This document shows, one piece after another, positions 10,504 to 22,927 of a stretch of 64,000 nucleotides of DNA (its first letter is position 1; each line of letters begins with the position of its first letter). The position numbers were made by a program, and so were the translations under genes. Source of the stretch: Lysobacter sp. CFH 32150 (lineage in GTDB: Bacteria; Pseudomonadota; Gammaproteobacteria; Xanthomonadales; Xanthomonadaceae); contig NZ_JALDWJ010000003.1 in assembly GCF_022758295.1 (NCBI RefSeq), forward strand, positions 186,001 through 250,000, in the 5' to 3' direction. The notes below the pieces were generated by a model. It ran no database searches. It saw nothing but the letters and a program-made list of their open reading frames with translations, and was not told where the DNA came from.

Positions 10504-11933
10504 TCCGCCGCCTGCAAGCATCGGGTGACCTCGCCAAGGCGTATCCGCGCGTGCATTTCGTCGGCATCGGCGGCGTCGGCATGAGCGGCATCGCCGAAGT
10601 GCTGTGCACGCTCGGCTACCAGGTGTCCGGTTCCGACACCGCCGACAACGCCGTGACCCGGCGGCTGACTTCACTCGGCGTCACCGTGCACCGCGGCCAC
10701 TCCGCCGCCAACGTGCTCGACACCGACTGCATCGTCGTGTCGAGTGCGATCAAGCGCGACAACCCCGAACTGATGGAGGCCCGCTCGCAGCGCATTCCGA
10801 TCGTGCCGCGCGCGGAAATGCTGGCCGAACTGATGCGTTTCCGTCGCGGCATCGCCGTCGCCGGCACGCACGGCAAGACCACCACCACCTCATTGCTTGC
10901 GAGCGTGCTCGGTGAGGGTGGGCTCGATCCGACCTTCGTCATCGGCGGGCAACTGCTCGCCGCCGGTGCCAATGCACGACTGGGCGGTGGCCAGTGGCTG
11001 GTGGCCGAGGCCGACGAGAGCGACGGCAGCTTCTTGCGCCTGAATCCGGTGGTGGCGATCGTCACCAACATCGATGCCGATCATCTCGAGAACTATGGTG
11101 GCGACTTCGCCAAGGTGCAGGCGGCGTTCGCCGAATTCCTGCATCGCCTGCCGTTCTACGGGCTGGCCGTGCTGTGCATCGACGACCCGGAAGTCGCCGC
11201 ACTCGCCGTCGACACACCACGCCACCTGATCACCTACGGCTTCGCGGCGCACGCCGACGTGCGCGCCGAGGGCACCACGCAGACCGGCGCGCGCATGCAC
11301 TTCACGCTGTGCCTGCCGGATGGCAGCCGCACGCCGGTGACGCTGGCGCTGCCGGGCCGGCACAACGTGCAGAACGCGTTGGCTGCGGCGGCTGTGGCGT
11401 GGCAGCTCGGCGTGGCGCCGGACGTCATCGCGCGCGCGCTCGAAGGGTTCGCCGGCATCGGTCGCCGCTTCAACCTCCTGGCGCAGATCCAGACGCCGCG
11501 AGGCGCCATGGTCACCGTGGTCGACGACTACGGCCATCACCCGAAGGAACTGGAAGCGGTGTTCGCCGCTGCACGCGGTGGCTGGCCGGACAAGCGCCTG
11601 GTCGTCGCGTTCCAGCCGCATCGCTACAGCCGCACGCGCGATCTGTTCGACGATTTTGCCGGTGTGCTGTCGAGTGTCGACGCGCTGGTGTTGACCGAGG
11701 TCTATCCGGCTGGCGAACAACCCATCGCCGGCGCAGATGCGAAGTCGCTGGCGCGCGCGATCCGTGCGCGCGGCCGCATCGATCCGGTCGTGGTCGGCAG
11801 CGCCGGCGAGCTCGCCAGCGTCCTGCCCGACGTGCTGCAAGACGGCGATCTGTTGCTGCTGATGGGGGCCGGCGACATCGGCCACGCCGCGCAGCATCTG
11901 GCCGCGCATGGATTCGACGGAGCCAGCAAGTGA
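10500..11933 (+). CDS. murC: UDP-N-acetylmuramate--L-alanine ligase MurC
   Basis: 477 residues. First Mur ligase step: attaches L-Ala to UDP-MurNAc with ATP. The N-terminal [18 protein letters not shown] nucleotide-sugar loop, the P-loop G122-T-H-G-K-T-T128, the EADESDGSF motif and the C-terminal DDYGHHPKE and FQPHRYSRT motifs are all intact. It overlaps murG (ATGA) and the GTG start of ddlB (GTGA). Confidence 0.98.
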   Translation: MIRRLQASGDLAKAYPRVHFVGIGGVGMSGIAEVLCTLGYQVSGSDTADNAVTRRLTSLGVTVHRGHSAANVLDTDCIVVSSAIKRDNPELMEARSQRIPIVPRAEMLAELMRFRRGIAVAGTHGKTTTTSLLASVLGEGGLDPTFVIGGQLLAAGANARLGGGQWLVAEADESDGSFLRLNPVVAIVTNIDADHLENYGGDFAKVQAAFAEFLHRLPFYGLAVLCIDDPEVAALAVDTPRHLITYGFAAHADVRAEGTTQTGARMHFTLCLPDGSRTPVTLALPGRHNVQNALAAAAVAWQLGVAPDVIARALEGFAGIGRRFNLLAQIQTPRGAMVTVVDDYGHHPKELEAVFAAARGGWPDKRLVVAFQPHRYSRTRDLFDDFAGVLSSVDALVLTEVYPAGEQPIAGADAKSLARAIRARGRIDPVVVGSAGELASVLPDVLQDGDLLLLMGAGDIGHAAQHLAAHGFDGASK

Positions 11934-12892
11934 CGACAAAGTTTCCTCCACTCAAAGTCACCGATCCGACCGCGTTCGGCCGTGTCGCGGTGCTGATGGG
12001 TGGGACCAGTTCCGAGCGCGAGGTGTCGCTCGATTCCGGCCGTAACGTGCTGGAAGCGCTGCAGGCGCGCGGCGTGAATGCGTTCGCGGTCGATGGCATT
12101 CCCGCGCTGATCGATGCGATTCAAGCCAAGCATGTCGATCGCGTCTTCAACATCCTCCATGGCCACGCTGGCGGTGGCGAGGATGGTGTGCTGCAAGGCC
12201 TGCTCGAAGCGCTGGGTGTGCCATACACCGGCTCCGATGTGCTGGGTTCGGCACTGAGCATGGACAAGATCCGTACCAAGCAGGTGTGGCTGTCGCTTGG
12301 ATTGCCGACACCGCGTTACGTGCGTCTCGCCAAAGGCAGCGACGTGCATGCGGCTGCGCGCGAACTGGGTCTGCCGGTGATCGTGAAGCCGGCGGCGGAA
12401 GGTTCCAGCGTCGGCGTGTCGCGCGTGTACGCCGATGCCGATCTCGATGACGCGGTCGAGCTCGCCGCGCGTTATCCCGGCGAACTGTTGATGGAACAGT
12501 TGATCGAAGGTGACGAGCTGACCGTGGGCATCCTCGGCGACGTCGCGCTGCCGTCGATCCGGATCGTGCCGAAAGGCCAATGGTACGACTACCACGCCAA
12601 GTACGTTGCCGAAGACACGCAATACCTGTGCCCGGGGCTCGAAGGCGAGGCCGAAGATGAAATCCAGCGCATTTCGTTGGCCGCGTTCGAAGCGGCCGGA
12701 TGCAGCGGCTGGTCGCGCGTCGACGTGATGCGCGATCGCAACAGCGGCAAGTTCTATCTGCTCGAAGTGAACACCGCCCCCGGCATGACCAGCCATTCGC
12801 TGGTGCCGAAGGCGGCGCGCCAGGTCGGGATCGCATTCGAGGAGTTGTGCTGGCGCATCCTCGAACAGACCTTGGAGGGCGCGCACGGGTGA
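11930..12892 (+). CDS. ddlB: D-alanine--D-alanine ligase DdlB
   Basis: 320 residues, ATP-grasp fold. It makes the D-Ala-D-Ala used by MurF. The start is GTG at 11930 overlapping the murC stop. Motifs include [19 protein letters not shown] at the N-terminus, [14 protein letters not shown], the ATP-grasp loop [11 protein letters not shown] and the metal/substrate site [14 protein letters not shown]. The family position between murC and ftsQ is conserved in gammaproteobacteria. Confidence 0.98.
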   Translation: MTTKFPPLKVTDPTAFGRVAVLMGGTSSEREVSLDSGRNVLEALQARGVNAFAVDGIPALIDAIQAKHVDRVFNILHGHAGGGEDGVLQGLLEALGVPYTGSDVLGSALSMDKIRTKQVWLSLGLPTPRYVRLAKGSDVHAAARELGLPVIVKPAAEGSSVGVSRVYADADLDDAVELAARYPGELLMEQLIEGDELTVGILGDVALPSIRIVPKGQWYDYHAKYVAEDTQYLCPGLEGEAEDEIQRISLAAFEAAGCSGWSRVDVMRDRNSGKFYLLEVNTAPGMTSHSLVPKAARQVGIAFEELCWRILEQTLEGAHG

Positions 12893-13647
12893 ACGCGTTG
12901 CTCCGCATCGTTGCGTGGATGCTCGCGGTCGTGCTGGTCGCGTTGCCGGTCGTCGCCGTGCTCAACGGTTGGATCGGCGCCGAGCGCTGGCCGCTGCGGA
13001 CGCTGCGCGTCAATGGCGAACTGCAACGCGTGAACGCCGAGAAACTGCGCGCGACCGTACTGCCGTATGCACAGCGTGGTTTCTTCGCGGTGCGACTGGA
13101 AGACGCGCAGGCGGCGGTGGCTAAGCTGCCGTGGGTCGAGCGCGCGGAAGTGCGCAAGCGCTGGCCGGACGTGCTGGAAGTGCGTGTGATCGAACACAAG
13201 CCGTTCGCGTTGTGGGGCAAGGACCAGTTGTTGTCAGAACGTGGCCGCGTGTTCCCGGCCGCCGGCATCAAGTTGCCGAAGGACCTGCCGCAGCTGGCCG
13301 GGCCGGATGCGCGGGTTGGCGAAGTGGTCGCGCTCTACAACGAATCACGCGTGTTGTTTGCCAGTAGCGGAAGTGATGTGCGGGTGTTGGAGCTCGACCG
13401 TCGCGGCAGTTGGTCGCTGACCTTGTCGCACGGCGCCACATCGATCAGCACGCAAGTCGTGGTCGGACGCAGCGATGCCCGCCCGCGCCTGGCGCGCTTC
13501 GCGCGGCTGCTGCCCCAGCTGCTGTCGCAACACCAGCAGCGGGCACTGACGCGCGCCGACCTTCGCTACACCAATGGTTTTGCACTCAGCTGGGCGACGC
13601 AACCGACGCCAGCCGTAGTGCCGCCGCAACTGCAGGGACAGACATGA
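12889..13647 (+). CDS. ftsQ: Cell division protein FtsQ
   Basis: 252 residues. A single transmembrane helix at about 5-25 is followed by a periplasmic POTRA domain ([19 protein letters not shown] to the end of [14 protein letters not shown]) and the FtsQ beta domain. It nucleates the FtsQLB complex, which licenses FtsWI. The start is GTG at 12889, overlapping the ddlB stop. The product is slightly shorter than E. coli FtsQ, with a short cytoplasmic tail. Confidence 0.96.
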   Translation: MNALLRIVAWMLAVVLVALPVVAVLNGWIGAERWPLRTLRVNGELQRVNAEKLRATVLPYAQRGFFAVRLEDAQAAVAKLPWVERAEVRKRWPDVLEVRVIEHKPFALWGKDQLLSERGRVFPAAGIKLPKDLPQLAGPDARVGEVVALYNESRVLFASSGSDVRVLELDRRGSWSLTLSHGATSISTQVVVGRSDARPRLARFARLLPQLLSQHQQRALTRADLRYTNGFALSWATQPTPAVVPPQLQGQT

Positions 13648-14879
13648 ATCGCAAAGGTGACAAGTCGCTGATCGTCGGACTCGACATCGGCACCTCCAAG
13701 ATCACCGCGCTGGTCGGCGAATACTCGCCGGGCAATCCGATCGAGGTGATCGGCATCGGCTCGCACGAATCGCGCGGGATGCGGCGCGGCGTGGTGGTCG
13801 ACATTGAATCAACAGTGCAGTCGATCCAGCGTGCAGTCGAGGAAGCCGAGCTGATGGCCGGCTGTGAGGTGCGTTCGGTCTACGCCTCGATCTCCGGCAA
13901 CCACGTGCAGTGCCGCAATTCGCAGGGCATCGCACCGATCCGCGATGGCGAAGTCACCTACGCCGACCTCGACCGCGTACTGGATGCCGCGAAAGCCGTC
14001 GCCATTCCCGCCGACCAGAAAATCCTGCACGCGATCCCGCGCGACTACGTGCTCGATGATTCGCAGGAAGGCATCCGCAACCCGGTCGGCATGACTGGCG
14101 TACGGCTGGAAGTGCACGCGCACCTGGTGGTGTGTGCGCAATCGGCCGCGGCCAACATCAGCAAGTGCGTGGCGCGTTGCGGGTTGCAGGTCGACGACCT
14201 GATCCTGGCTTCGCTGGCATCCAGCACCGCGGTGTTGACACCGGACGAGCGCGAGCTCGGCGTGGTGCTGGTCGATCTCGGCGCCGGCACGACCGACATC
14301 GCGGTGTTCGTGCAGGGTGCAATCGCACACAGCGCGTCCCTGCCGATCGCCGGCGATAAGGTCACTGAAGACATCGCGCACATGCTGCGCACGCCCACGC
14401 CCGAGGCCGAGCAGATCAAGGTGCGTTATGCCTGCGCGCTCGCACAGCTGGCGACGGCGGAGGAATCGATCCAGGTGCCCAGCGTCGGCGATCGTCCGCC
14501 GCGCCGGCTGCCGCGGCATTCGCTCGCGCAGGCAGTGCAGGCGCGCTACGAGGAAATCTTCGAAATGGTGCAGGCCGAACTGCGCCGTTCCGGCTTCGAA
14601 CAGCACGTCCGCGCCGGCATGGTGCTGACCGGCGGTGCTTCGAAGATGGAAGGCGTGGTCGAGCTCGCCGAGGAAATGTTGCAGATGCCCGTACGCGTGG
14701 GCATCCCGCAACACGTCACGGGTCTGGGCGAAGTGGTCGGCAATCCGGTGCATGCCACCGGCGTCGGCCTGCTGCTGATGGGCAGCCAGATCGAGCATCC
14801 GCGCCGGCCGGTGATCCCAACCGGGCGCGCCGGCAGTTTCTTCAACAAGTTGAAGAACTGGTACCGCGGTGAGTTCTGA
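13644..14879 (+). CDS. ftsA: Cell division protein FtsA
   Basis: 411 residues, actin-like ATPase that tethers FtsZ to the membrane. The phosphate-1 motif GLDIGTSKITALVGEY is at the N-terminus, VDLGAGTTDIAVF forms phosphate-2, and GMVLTGGASKMEGV is the adenosine motif. The C-terminus ends in a short amphipathic membrane-targeting helix (FFNKLKNWYRGEF). It overlaps ftsQ by 4 bases. A 114-base gap separates it from ftsZ, breaking the run of overlaps. Confidence 0.98.
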   Translation: MNRKGDKSLIVGLDIGTSKITALVGEYSPGNPIEVIGIGSHESRGMRRGVVVDIESTVQSIQRAVEEAELMAGCEVRSVYASISGNHVQCRNSQGIAPIRDGEVTYADLDRVLDAAKAVAIPADQKILHAIPRDYVLDDSQEGIRNPVGMTGVRLEVHAHLVVCAQSAAANISKCVARCGLQVDDLILASLASSTAVLTPDERELGVVLVDLGAGTTDIAVFVQGAIAHSASLPIAGDKVTEDIAHMLRTPTPEAEQIKVRYACALAQLATAEESIQVPSVGDRPPRRLPRHSLAQAVQARYEEIFEMVQAELRRSGFEQHVRAGMVLTGGASKMEGVVELAEEMLQMPVRVGIPQHVTGLGEVVGNPVHATGVGLLLMGSQIEHPRRPVIPTGRAGSFFNKLKNWYRGEF

Positions 14880-14993
14880 CGATTGGACGCCGGCGCGATG
14901 GCGCGGCGGCGGGCAGGGCAGGAGAGGACGACTTGCAGTGCGTTTGGCAGCACCCGATTCGATAACTAGCAATACATAACGGAGGACGTGGAC

Positions 14994-16220
14994 ATGGCGC
15001 ATTTCGAACTACTGGAAAAAATGGCCCCGAACGCGATCATCAAGGTGGTCGGCGTGGGCGGCGGCGGCGGCAACGCCGTGGCACACATGGTCAGCGGCAA
15101 CGTCGATGGCGTGGAATTCATCACCGCCAACACCGACGCGCAGGCGATCAAGAACTGCGGCGCCAAGCTGCAGTTGCAACTCGGCAGCAACGTGACCAAG
15201 GGTCTCGGTGCAGGCGCGAATCCGGAGGTCGGCCGTCAGGCCGCGCTCGAGGATCGCGAGCGCATCATGGACGCCCTCGGCGGTGCCGACATGGTGTTCA
15301 TCACCGCCGGCATGGGTGGCGGCACCGGAACCGGCGCGGCGCCGGTGGTGGCGCAGCTCGCCAAGGAAATGGGGATCCTCACGGTGGCGGTGGTGACCAA
15401 GCCGTTCCCGTTCGAGGGTCGCCGCCGCATGCAGGTGGCGCTCAAGGGCATCGAGGAGCTGTCGCACCACTGCGACTCGCTGATCACGATCCCGAACGAG
15501 AAACTGATCACCGTGCTCGGCAGGAACGCGACGATGATCCAGGCGTTCCGCGCTGCGAACGACGTGCTGCTCGGCGCGGTGCAGGGTATTGCCGACCTGA
15601 TCGTGCGTCCGGGTCTGATCAACGTCGACTTCGCCGACGTCCGCACCGTCATGTCCGAGATGGGCCTGGCGATGATGGGCACCGGCTCGGCCCGTGGCGA
15701 CGACCGCGCGCAGGCCGCGGCCGAGGCGGCGATCCAGAACCCGTTGCTCGACGACGTCAATCTCACCGGCGCCAACGGCATCCTGGTCAACATCACCGCG
15801 GGTCCGGATTTCACCATGGCAGAGTTCGACGAGGTGGGCCGCACCATCGAAAACTTCGCCAGCGAAGACGCCACCGTCGTCATCGGCACCGTGCTCGACC
15901 CGGACATGCAGGACGAGGTCAAGGTCACCGTGGTCGCCACCGGCCTCAACCGCGCTGTCGCGCGCCAGGCTGTGCCGACCTCCACCGTCCGTGGTGGCAT
16001 GGAGCGCGAGCCGATGCGCCAGCCGGTGCGGCTGGTCCGCAACGCCACCACCGGGCAGGCCGACTTCGACGCGATGGCCAACGTCAACGAGCCGATCCTG
16101 CCGAACTTCGGCAGCAGCAGCCTGCGCAGTGGCGGTCGGAGCGATGGTGCCCCGGCGACGGCCGATCTGCCGCCGGACTACCTGGATATCCCGGCCTTCC
16201 TGCGGAGGCAGGCCGACTGA
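14994..16220 (+). CDS. ftsZ: Cell division GTPase FtsZ
   Basis: 408 residues, tubulin-like GTPase that forms the Z ring. The nucleotide loop GVGGGGGNAV, the tubulin signature GGGTGTG (108-114), the T7-loop region and the conserved C-terminal peptide (LDIPAFLRRQ) for FtsA/ZipA binding are present. The start is ATG 14994, eight bases after the GGAGG at 14981-14985. The in-frame GTG at 14988 is too close to that site. The N-terminus MAHFELLEKMAPN is characteristic of Xanthomonadales. Confidence 0.99.
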   Translation: MAHFELLEKMAPNAIIKVVGVGGGGGNAVAHMVSGNVDGVEFITANTDAQAIKNCGAKLQLQLGSNVTKGLGAGANPEVGRQAALEDRERIMDALGGADMVFITAGMGGGTGTGAAPVVAQLAKEMGILTVAVVTKPFPFEGRRRMQVALKGIEELSHHCDSLITIPNEKLITVLGRNATMIQAFRAANDVLLGAVQGIADLIVRPGLINVDFADVRTVMSEMGLAMMGTGSARGDDRAQAAAEAAIQNPLLDDVNLTGANGILVNITAGPDFTMAEFDEVGRTIENFASEDATVVIGTVLDPDMQDEVKVTVVATGLNRAVARQAVPTSTVRGGMEREPMRQPVRLVRNATTGQADFDAMANVNEPILPNFGSSSLRSGGRSDGAPATADLPPDYLDIPAFLRRQAD

Positions 16221-16269
16221 TACGCACTGCGCCGGCAGGCAGACTGATCTCTGCCTGGGCGTCCTCCCA

Positions 16270-16304
16270 CCGTCGGGCCTGCGCCGGCCCGACGGGTGTC
16301 TTTC
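16270..16304 (+). terminator. Probable terminator after ftsZ
   Basis: A perfect 10-bp GC stem (CCGTCGGGCC at 16270-16279, complement at 16286-16295) with a 6-base loop is followed by GTGTCTTTC. The T-tract is weak, so termination may be partial. It separates ftsZ from lpxC, whose own promoter is probably in the remaining 185 bases (a weak TTCAGG-17-TACCCT pair lies just upstream). Confidence 0.6.
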
Positions 16305-16490
16305 GGTCGGTCGGCGACAGCCGGCCGGCCAGTTTCGTCGCCGGTCGTTGCATGCCTGCGACAGAGCGTCGTTTACGTTCAGGTTCAGGCAGTCGCGTGC
16401 TACCCTGTTCGGCCGCTGCGCTGCAGGTTGGCGCGCATTTAGCCAGTTCGCCCAGAACCATCCACGGACAGGTCGTTCCCTGACCCCACC

Positions 16491-17399
16491 ATGCTGCGTC
16501 AACGCACCCTAAAGAATGTGATCCGCGCCACCGGCGTGGGCCTGCACAGCGGCGAGAAGGTTTATCTCACCCTGCGCCCGGCCCCGGTCGATGCGGGCAT
16601 CGTATTCCGGCGCGTCGACCTGGACCCGGTGGTGGAGATTCCGGCTAGCGCCGAGCTCGTCACCGAAACCATGCTCTGCACCGGACTGTCGCGCGACGGC
16701 GGCAAGGTGATGACGATCGAGCACCTGATGTCGGCCTTCGCCGGCCTCGGTATCGACAATGCCTATGTCGACCTGTCGGCGCCGGAAGTGCCGATCATGG
16801 ATGGCTCGGCCGGTCCATTCGTGTTCCTGCTGCAGTCCGCGGGCATCGCCGAGCAGCAGGCGCCGAAGCGCTTCATCCGCATCAAGAAGCCGGTGGAAGT
16901 GCGCGAAGGCGACAAGGTCGCCCGTTTCGAGCCGCACGACGGTTTCCGCATCGGCTTCACCATCGACTTCGACCACCCGATGATCCCGACTGCGCAGTCG
17001 CGCGCCGAGGTCGACTTCTCGACGACGTCCTACGTCAAGGAAGTCAGCCGCGCACGCACGTTCGGCTTCATGCGTGACCTGGAGTTCATGCGCGAGCGCA
17101 ACCTCGGCCTCGGTGGCTCAATGGACAACGCCATCGTCCTCGACGAATTCCGCGTGCTCAACGATGACGGCTTACGCTACGCCGACGAATTCGTCCGCCA
17201 CAAGATCCTCGATGCCGTCGGCGATCTCTACCTCGCCGGCCGGCCGATCATCGGCGCTTTCGAGGGTTTCAAGTCCGGCCACGCCCTCAACAACAAGCTG
17301 GTCCGCGCCTTGCTGGCCGAACGCTCGGCCTGGGACGAAGTGACCTTCGACGATCCGGCCGCCGCGCCGGTGCTGTACGCGAATCCCGCCACGGCCTGA
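16491..17399 (+). CDS. lpxC: UDP-3-O-acyl-N-acetylglucosamine deacetylase LpxC
   Basis: 302 residues, the committed zinc-dependent step of lipid A synthesis. The zinc ligands H78, H237 and D241 and the catalytic H264 match the E. coli numbering within one residue. The motifs [37 protein letters not shown] and SGHALNNKL are intact. It follows ftsZ after a hairpin, as in other gammaproteobacteria, and ends before its own terminator at 17457. Confidence 0.99.
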   Translation: MLRQRTLKNVIRATGVGLHSGEKVYLTLRPAPVDAGIVFRRVDLDPVVEIPASAELVTETMLCTGLSRDGGKVMTIEHLMSAFAGLGIDNAYVDLSAPEVPIMDGSAGPFVFLLQSAGIAEQQAPKRFIRIKKPVEVREGDKVARFEPHDGFRIGFTIDFDHPMIPTAQSRAEVDFSTTSYVKEVSRARTFGFMRDLEFMRERNLGLGGSMDNAIVLDEFRVLNDDGLRYADEFVRHKILDAVGDLYLAGRPIIGAFEGFKSGHALNNKLVRALLAERSAWDEVTFDDPAAAPVLYANPATA

Positions 17400-17456
17400 G
17401 CTGCCGGCACCCTGCAGTGACCTCCGGTCACCAAGTGAGTGTTCTGTGAATCCCGC

Positions 17457-17484
17457 CATCCGTATTAACGGATGTTTAACTTTT
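17457..17484 (+). terminator. Rho-independent terminator of lpxC
   Basis: A 7-bp stem CATCCGT/ACGGATG with an ATTA loop is followed by TTTAACTTTT. It lies 58 bases after the lpxC stop, in an AT-rich patch. The next gene is convergent, so this closes the lpxC transcript. A smaller GTGACC/GGTCAC hairpin at 17417-17431 has no T-tract. Confidence 0.65.
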
Positions 17485-17588
17485 GCCTAGCGGGTTATTA
17501 ACGAAATCAGAGGGTTACCCCGGTAGGATGCCCACTGGTCGGTTCGAGGCGGGCTATGAAACGCAGTCCGAAGCCTGTATCGGCCAAG

Positions 17589-18059
17589 TTAGGAGTCGTC
17601 TTCCGGCCCTGTGGATGCGGGGTTTTTCAGGGACGCCAGCGCGGCTTGCAGGGCATCGCGTGCAGCCGCAGACATCGGTTTGACCTTTGTGTCCGCCCGC
17701 TCAGGCGGGTGGACCGGGGAAGTCGTCACCTTGACGACCAACTCGGTCACGCCGAGCCCGAGGGATCGGGCCGCGTCAAGCACCTCGGGTGCGGCGAGCC
17801 GCAATTTGGCGCGCCACACGGGGGAATCGACGAGGAAAACGAGTCTGCCACCATCGAGGTTCGCCAGCCGCGCATGCGCGGCCAGCGCAGGCGGCAGACA
17901 GGGGCGCAACCGTTGGTCCAGCGCGTCAAGCCACAAGGCACGACGCAAGGGGTCGAACGCGGCGTCAGCAAGCAGCGCGTCGAGCGCATCTTGCGGGCCG
18001 GCGGTTCGACGCGTGCTTTTTTGAGGCGGGCGTGACGAGCTGGATTTGGAATCAGACAT
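17589..18059 (-). CDS. DUF721 / DciA-like protein
   Basis: 156 residues. The DUF721 core is visible: LDQRLRPCLPPALAAHARLANLDGGRLVFLVDSPVWRAKLRLAAPEVLDA. It is preceded by a basic Ser/Lys/Arg-rich N-terminal tail. DciA-type DUF721 proteins are the ancestral loaders/operators of the replicative helicase DnaB in bacteria lacking DnaC, and the family often lies near lpxC and secA in this order. The helicase role here is by family and not shown by the sequence. Its ATG at 18059 shares the palindrome CATG with the divergent peptidase gene. Confidence 0.85.
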   Translation of the reverse strand: MSDSKSSSSRPPQKSTRRTAGPQDALDALLADAAFDPLRRALWLDALDQRLRPCLPPALAAHARLANLDGGRLVFLVDSPVWRAKLRLAAPEVLDAARSLGLGVTELVVKVTTSPVHPPERADTKVKPMSAAARDALQAALASLKNPASTGPEDDS

Positions 18060-18981
18060 GCGGAAGATCACCTTCGACACCATCCTAAACAAACGACGCG
18101 GCAGTATCGCTGACCGCATCGCTGTTCGCGCTGCGGAACGCCCCGGCATCGCCGTCGGCATGCTGCTGGGCGCCGGCTTGATCCTCGGCGTGGCCGGCAG
18201 CGCCGGCTTCGCCATGACGTACAGCGCGCACCTGCAGGCCAAGGTCGCCGCGCAGGACGCTGAGCTCGCCACCGTCCGCGACGGCGCGCAGCGTGAAATC
18301 AATGCCCTGGCCGCGCGCCTGGGCGAACTGCAGGCCCAGGCCAACCGCCTCAATGCCCTCGGCGAGCGCCTGACCCGCGTCGGCCAACTGCAGGACGGCG
18401 AGTTCGATTTCGATCAGCCAGTCCCGACCGGTGGTGCCGGTCCCGTCCGCGATATGCCGCCGGGTGAGCTCAAAGCTGGCCTGGGCGAGCTGGAGCACGA
18501 ATTCGCGTCTTCCACCCGGCAGCTGACCGTGCTGGAAGCGCTATTGTTCAACCGCGAACTGGACCGCAATGCGCTGCCGTCGCGCGAACCGATCGCCAAC
18601 AGCTACATCACCTCCGGTTTCGGCGGCCGTGCCGACCCCATCCGCGGCGGCCACCAGTTCCACAAGGGCATCGACTTCGAAGCCGACGTCGGCGACCCGG
18701 TGCTGGCAGTGGCCGACGGCGTCGTCAGCTATTCCGGCGCGCGCAGCGGCTACGGCAACGTGATCGAAATCGACCACGGCAACGGCTACGTCACCCGCTA
18801 TGCGCACAACTCGCGCCTGAGCCGCCGGGTTGGTGACCTGGTCCGTGCCGGCAACGAAATCGCCAAGGCCGGCTCCACCGGCCGCTCGACCGGCGCCCAC
18901 GTGCACTTCGAAGTGTGGGAAAACGGCCGCGTCACCAATCCGCGCAAGTTCCTCGGCGACCGCAAGGCGGTACGCGGCTGA
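18058..18981 (+). CDS. M23-family metallopeptidase (membrane-anchored LytM-type)
   Basis: 307 residues. One transmembrane helix at about 31-54, a coiled coil at about 60-110, a linker, then an M23/LytM domain. The zinc and catalytic residues H202-xxx-D206 and H281-x-H283 are present, so it should be an active peptidoglycan endopeptidase rather than a degenerate EnvC-type activator. It probably cleaves cross-links in the periplasm. The ATG at 18058 overlaps, head to head, the start of the DUF721 gene. A TTG at 18046 would add four residues. A good terminator follows at 19014. Confidence 0.92.
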   Translation: MRKITFDTILNKRRGSIADRIAVRAAERPGIAVGMLLGAGLILGVAGSAGFAMTYSAHLQAKVAAQDAELATVRDGAQREINALAARLGELQAQANRLNALGERLTRVGQLQDGEFDFDQPVPTGGAGPVRDMPPGELKAGLGELEHEFASSTRQLTVLEALLFNRELDRNALPSREPIANSYITSGFGGRADPIRGGHQFHKGIDFEADVGDPVLAVADGVVSYSGARSGYGNVIEIDHGNGYVTRYAHNSRLSRRVGDLVRAGNEIAKAGSTGRSTGAHVHFEVWENGRVTNPRKFLGDRKAVRG

Positions 18982-19013
18982 TTAGCCGGGTATTCGGAAC
19001 CGGGAATCGTTAA

Positions 19014-19046
19014 GGCGGCGCGGCTTTGGCTGCGCCGTCTTGTTTT
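19014..19046 (+). terminator. Terminator after the M23 peptidase gene
   Basis: An 11-bp stem (arms 19014-19024 and 19029-19039, two G-T wobbles) with a TTTG loop is followed by TTGTTTT. It starts 33 bases after the stop codon. It should isolate secA transcription from the peptidase gene. Confidence 0.8.
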
Positions 19047-19104
19047 GGTGGGAGAGCCAGGGCACGAATCCGTGCCTTGTAAACGCGTGGACCCGCCACC
19101 ACGC

Positions 19105-19110
19105 TACAAT
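19105..19110 (+). promoter_or_regulatory. Candidate -10 element upstream of secA
   Basis: TACAAT, one base from the TATAAT consensus, lies 104 bases before the secA start. No good -35 stands 16-18 bp upstream (the closest is TTGTAA, 22 bp away). It sits directly before a terminator-like hairpin at 19121-19146. Confidence 0.35.
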
Positions 19111-19120
19111 GCGCGTTGCC

Positions 19121-19146
19121 AAAAAGGGCGCCCAGCGCCCTTTTTT
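19121..19146 (+). terminator. Terminator-like hairpin in the secA leader
   Basis: The stem GGGCGC/GCGCCC (19126-19131 and 19135-19140, loop CCA) is flanked by AAAAA before and TTTTTT after. It is symmetrical and could work on both strands. It lies 68 bases upstream of secA and just after the candidate promoter, so it is either a second terminator for the upstream gene or an attenuator-like element for secA. Confidence 0.7.
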
Positions 19147-19213
19147 ATTGCGGGATTCGCGGCGGTCTTTCCGCCGGCGATTCCGACTTCTCCATTCCTG
19201 ATTGCGGTCACCC

Positions 19214-21931
<2,718 letters not shown>

Positions 21932-21940
21932 CGTATCGCC

Positions 21941-22927
21941 ATGGGCGATGATCGAAGTCGCGAACGGGCTGAGATGCGTGCCATCGACGTCGTCGCTGGC
22001 GTCATCACCGACGCGCGCGGCCGCATCCTGCTCGCGCGTCGTACCGAGGGCCGCGACCTCGCGGGTTTGTGGGAATTCCCCGGCGGCAAATGCGAACCCG
22101 ACGAGTCGCCCGAAGCTGCGCTGGCGCGCGAACTGCATGAAGAGCTTGGCATCGAAGTCGAACTCGGCGCTCCACTGATCACGGTGCCTCAGCAATATCC
22201 GCACAAGCGCCTACGTCTGGACGTTCGGCGGATCGCCTCCTGGCACGGCAGCATCAAGGGACACGAAGGCCAGGCATTGGCTTGGGTGCCGCCGCACAAG
22301 CTGGCGAGTTATGCGATGCCGCCTGCGGATATCCCAGTAGTTGCGGCGTTGCTGCAACCCGATCGCTACCTGGTCACGCCTGAGCCAGGCGCGGACGATG
22401 CCGCGTGGCTAGGGGCGCTCGAGCGCGCGTTGGCAATAGGCATTCGCCGCGTGCAATTGCGCGCGCGTACGCTCGATCCCCCGCGTTGGCGTGCACTCGC
22501 AGGCGAAGCTGTGCGGCGCTGCCGCAAACACGACGCCGAAGTGCTGCTCAATGGCGATGCCGTGCTCGCGGCAGAACTTGGCATCGGCCTGCATCTGCGC
22601 GCGTTGCAGTTGCGCGCCATCGATCGGCGTCCGATGCCTGCGGGCGTTGCGGTTGCTGCGTCTTGCCACGACATCGACGAACTGCGCCAGGCGGAACTGC
22701 TCGGTTGCGATTTCGCCGTGCTCGGTCCCGTGAACGCGACGGCGAGCCATCCCGGTGCGCCACCGCTGGGCTGGTCCGGATTCGCTACGCTGCGTGAGCA
22801 GGTGTCGTTGCCGATCTATGCGATCGGTGGCATGACGCAGGCCGACATCGCGATCGGGCGTGCGCACGGCGCACAGGGAATCGCGGCGATCCGCAGTATT
22901 TGGCCCGGCGCCGCTACGAGGTGCTGA
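21941..22927 (+). CDS. Nudix hydrolase (MutT-type) fused to a ThiE-like domain
   Basis: 328 residues. The N-terminal domain (about 12-140) is MutT-like, with a full Nudix box at about 49-71 (GGKCEPDESPEAALARELHEELG). MutT removes oxidised dGTP from the nucleotide pool. The C-terminal domain (about 145-328) is a TIM barrel of the thiamine-phosphate synthase type (LNGDAVLAAELGIGLHL, VLGPVNATASHPGAPPLGW, IYAIGGMTQADI). This fusion is known in pseudomonads and xanthomonads. Whether the ThiE half is catalytic is unclear. The start could be ATG 21941 or 21974. It lies 9 bases after secA, and its last 14 bases overlap convergent coaE. Confidence 0.93.
   Translation: MGDDRSRERAEMRAIDVVAGVITDARGRILLARRTEGRDLAGLWEFPGGKCEPDESPEAALARELHEELGIEVELGAPLITVPQQYPHKRLRLDVRRIASWHGSIKGHEGQALAWVPPHKLASYAMPPADIPVVAALLQPDRYLVTPEPGADDAAWLGALERALAIGIRRVQLRARTLDPPRWRALAGEAVRRCRKHDAEVLLNGDAVLAAELGIGLHLRALQLRAIDRRPMPAGVAVAASCHDIDELRQAELLGCDFAVLGPVNATASHPGAPPLGWSGFATLREQVSLPIYAIGGMTQADIAIGRAHGAQGIAAIRSIWPGAATRC

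Noticed and set aside
14880..14993. Dedicated ftsZ promoter in the ftsA-ftsZ gap
   Set aside because: TTGCAG and a GATAAC-like element are 22 bp apart. No pair with acceptable spacing was found.
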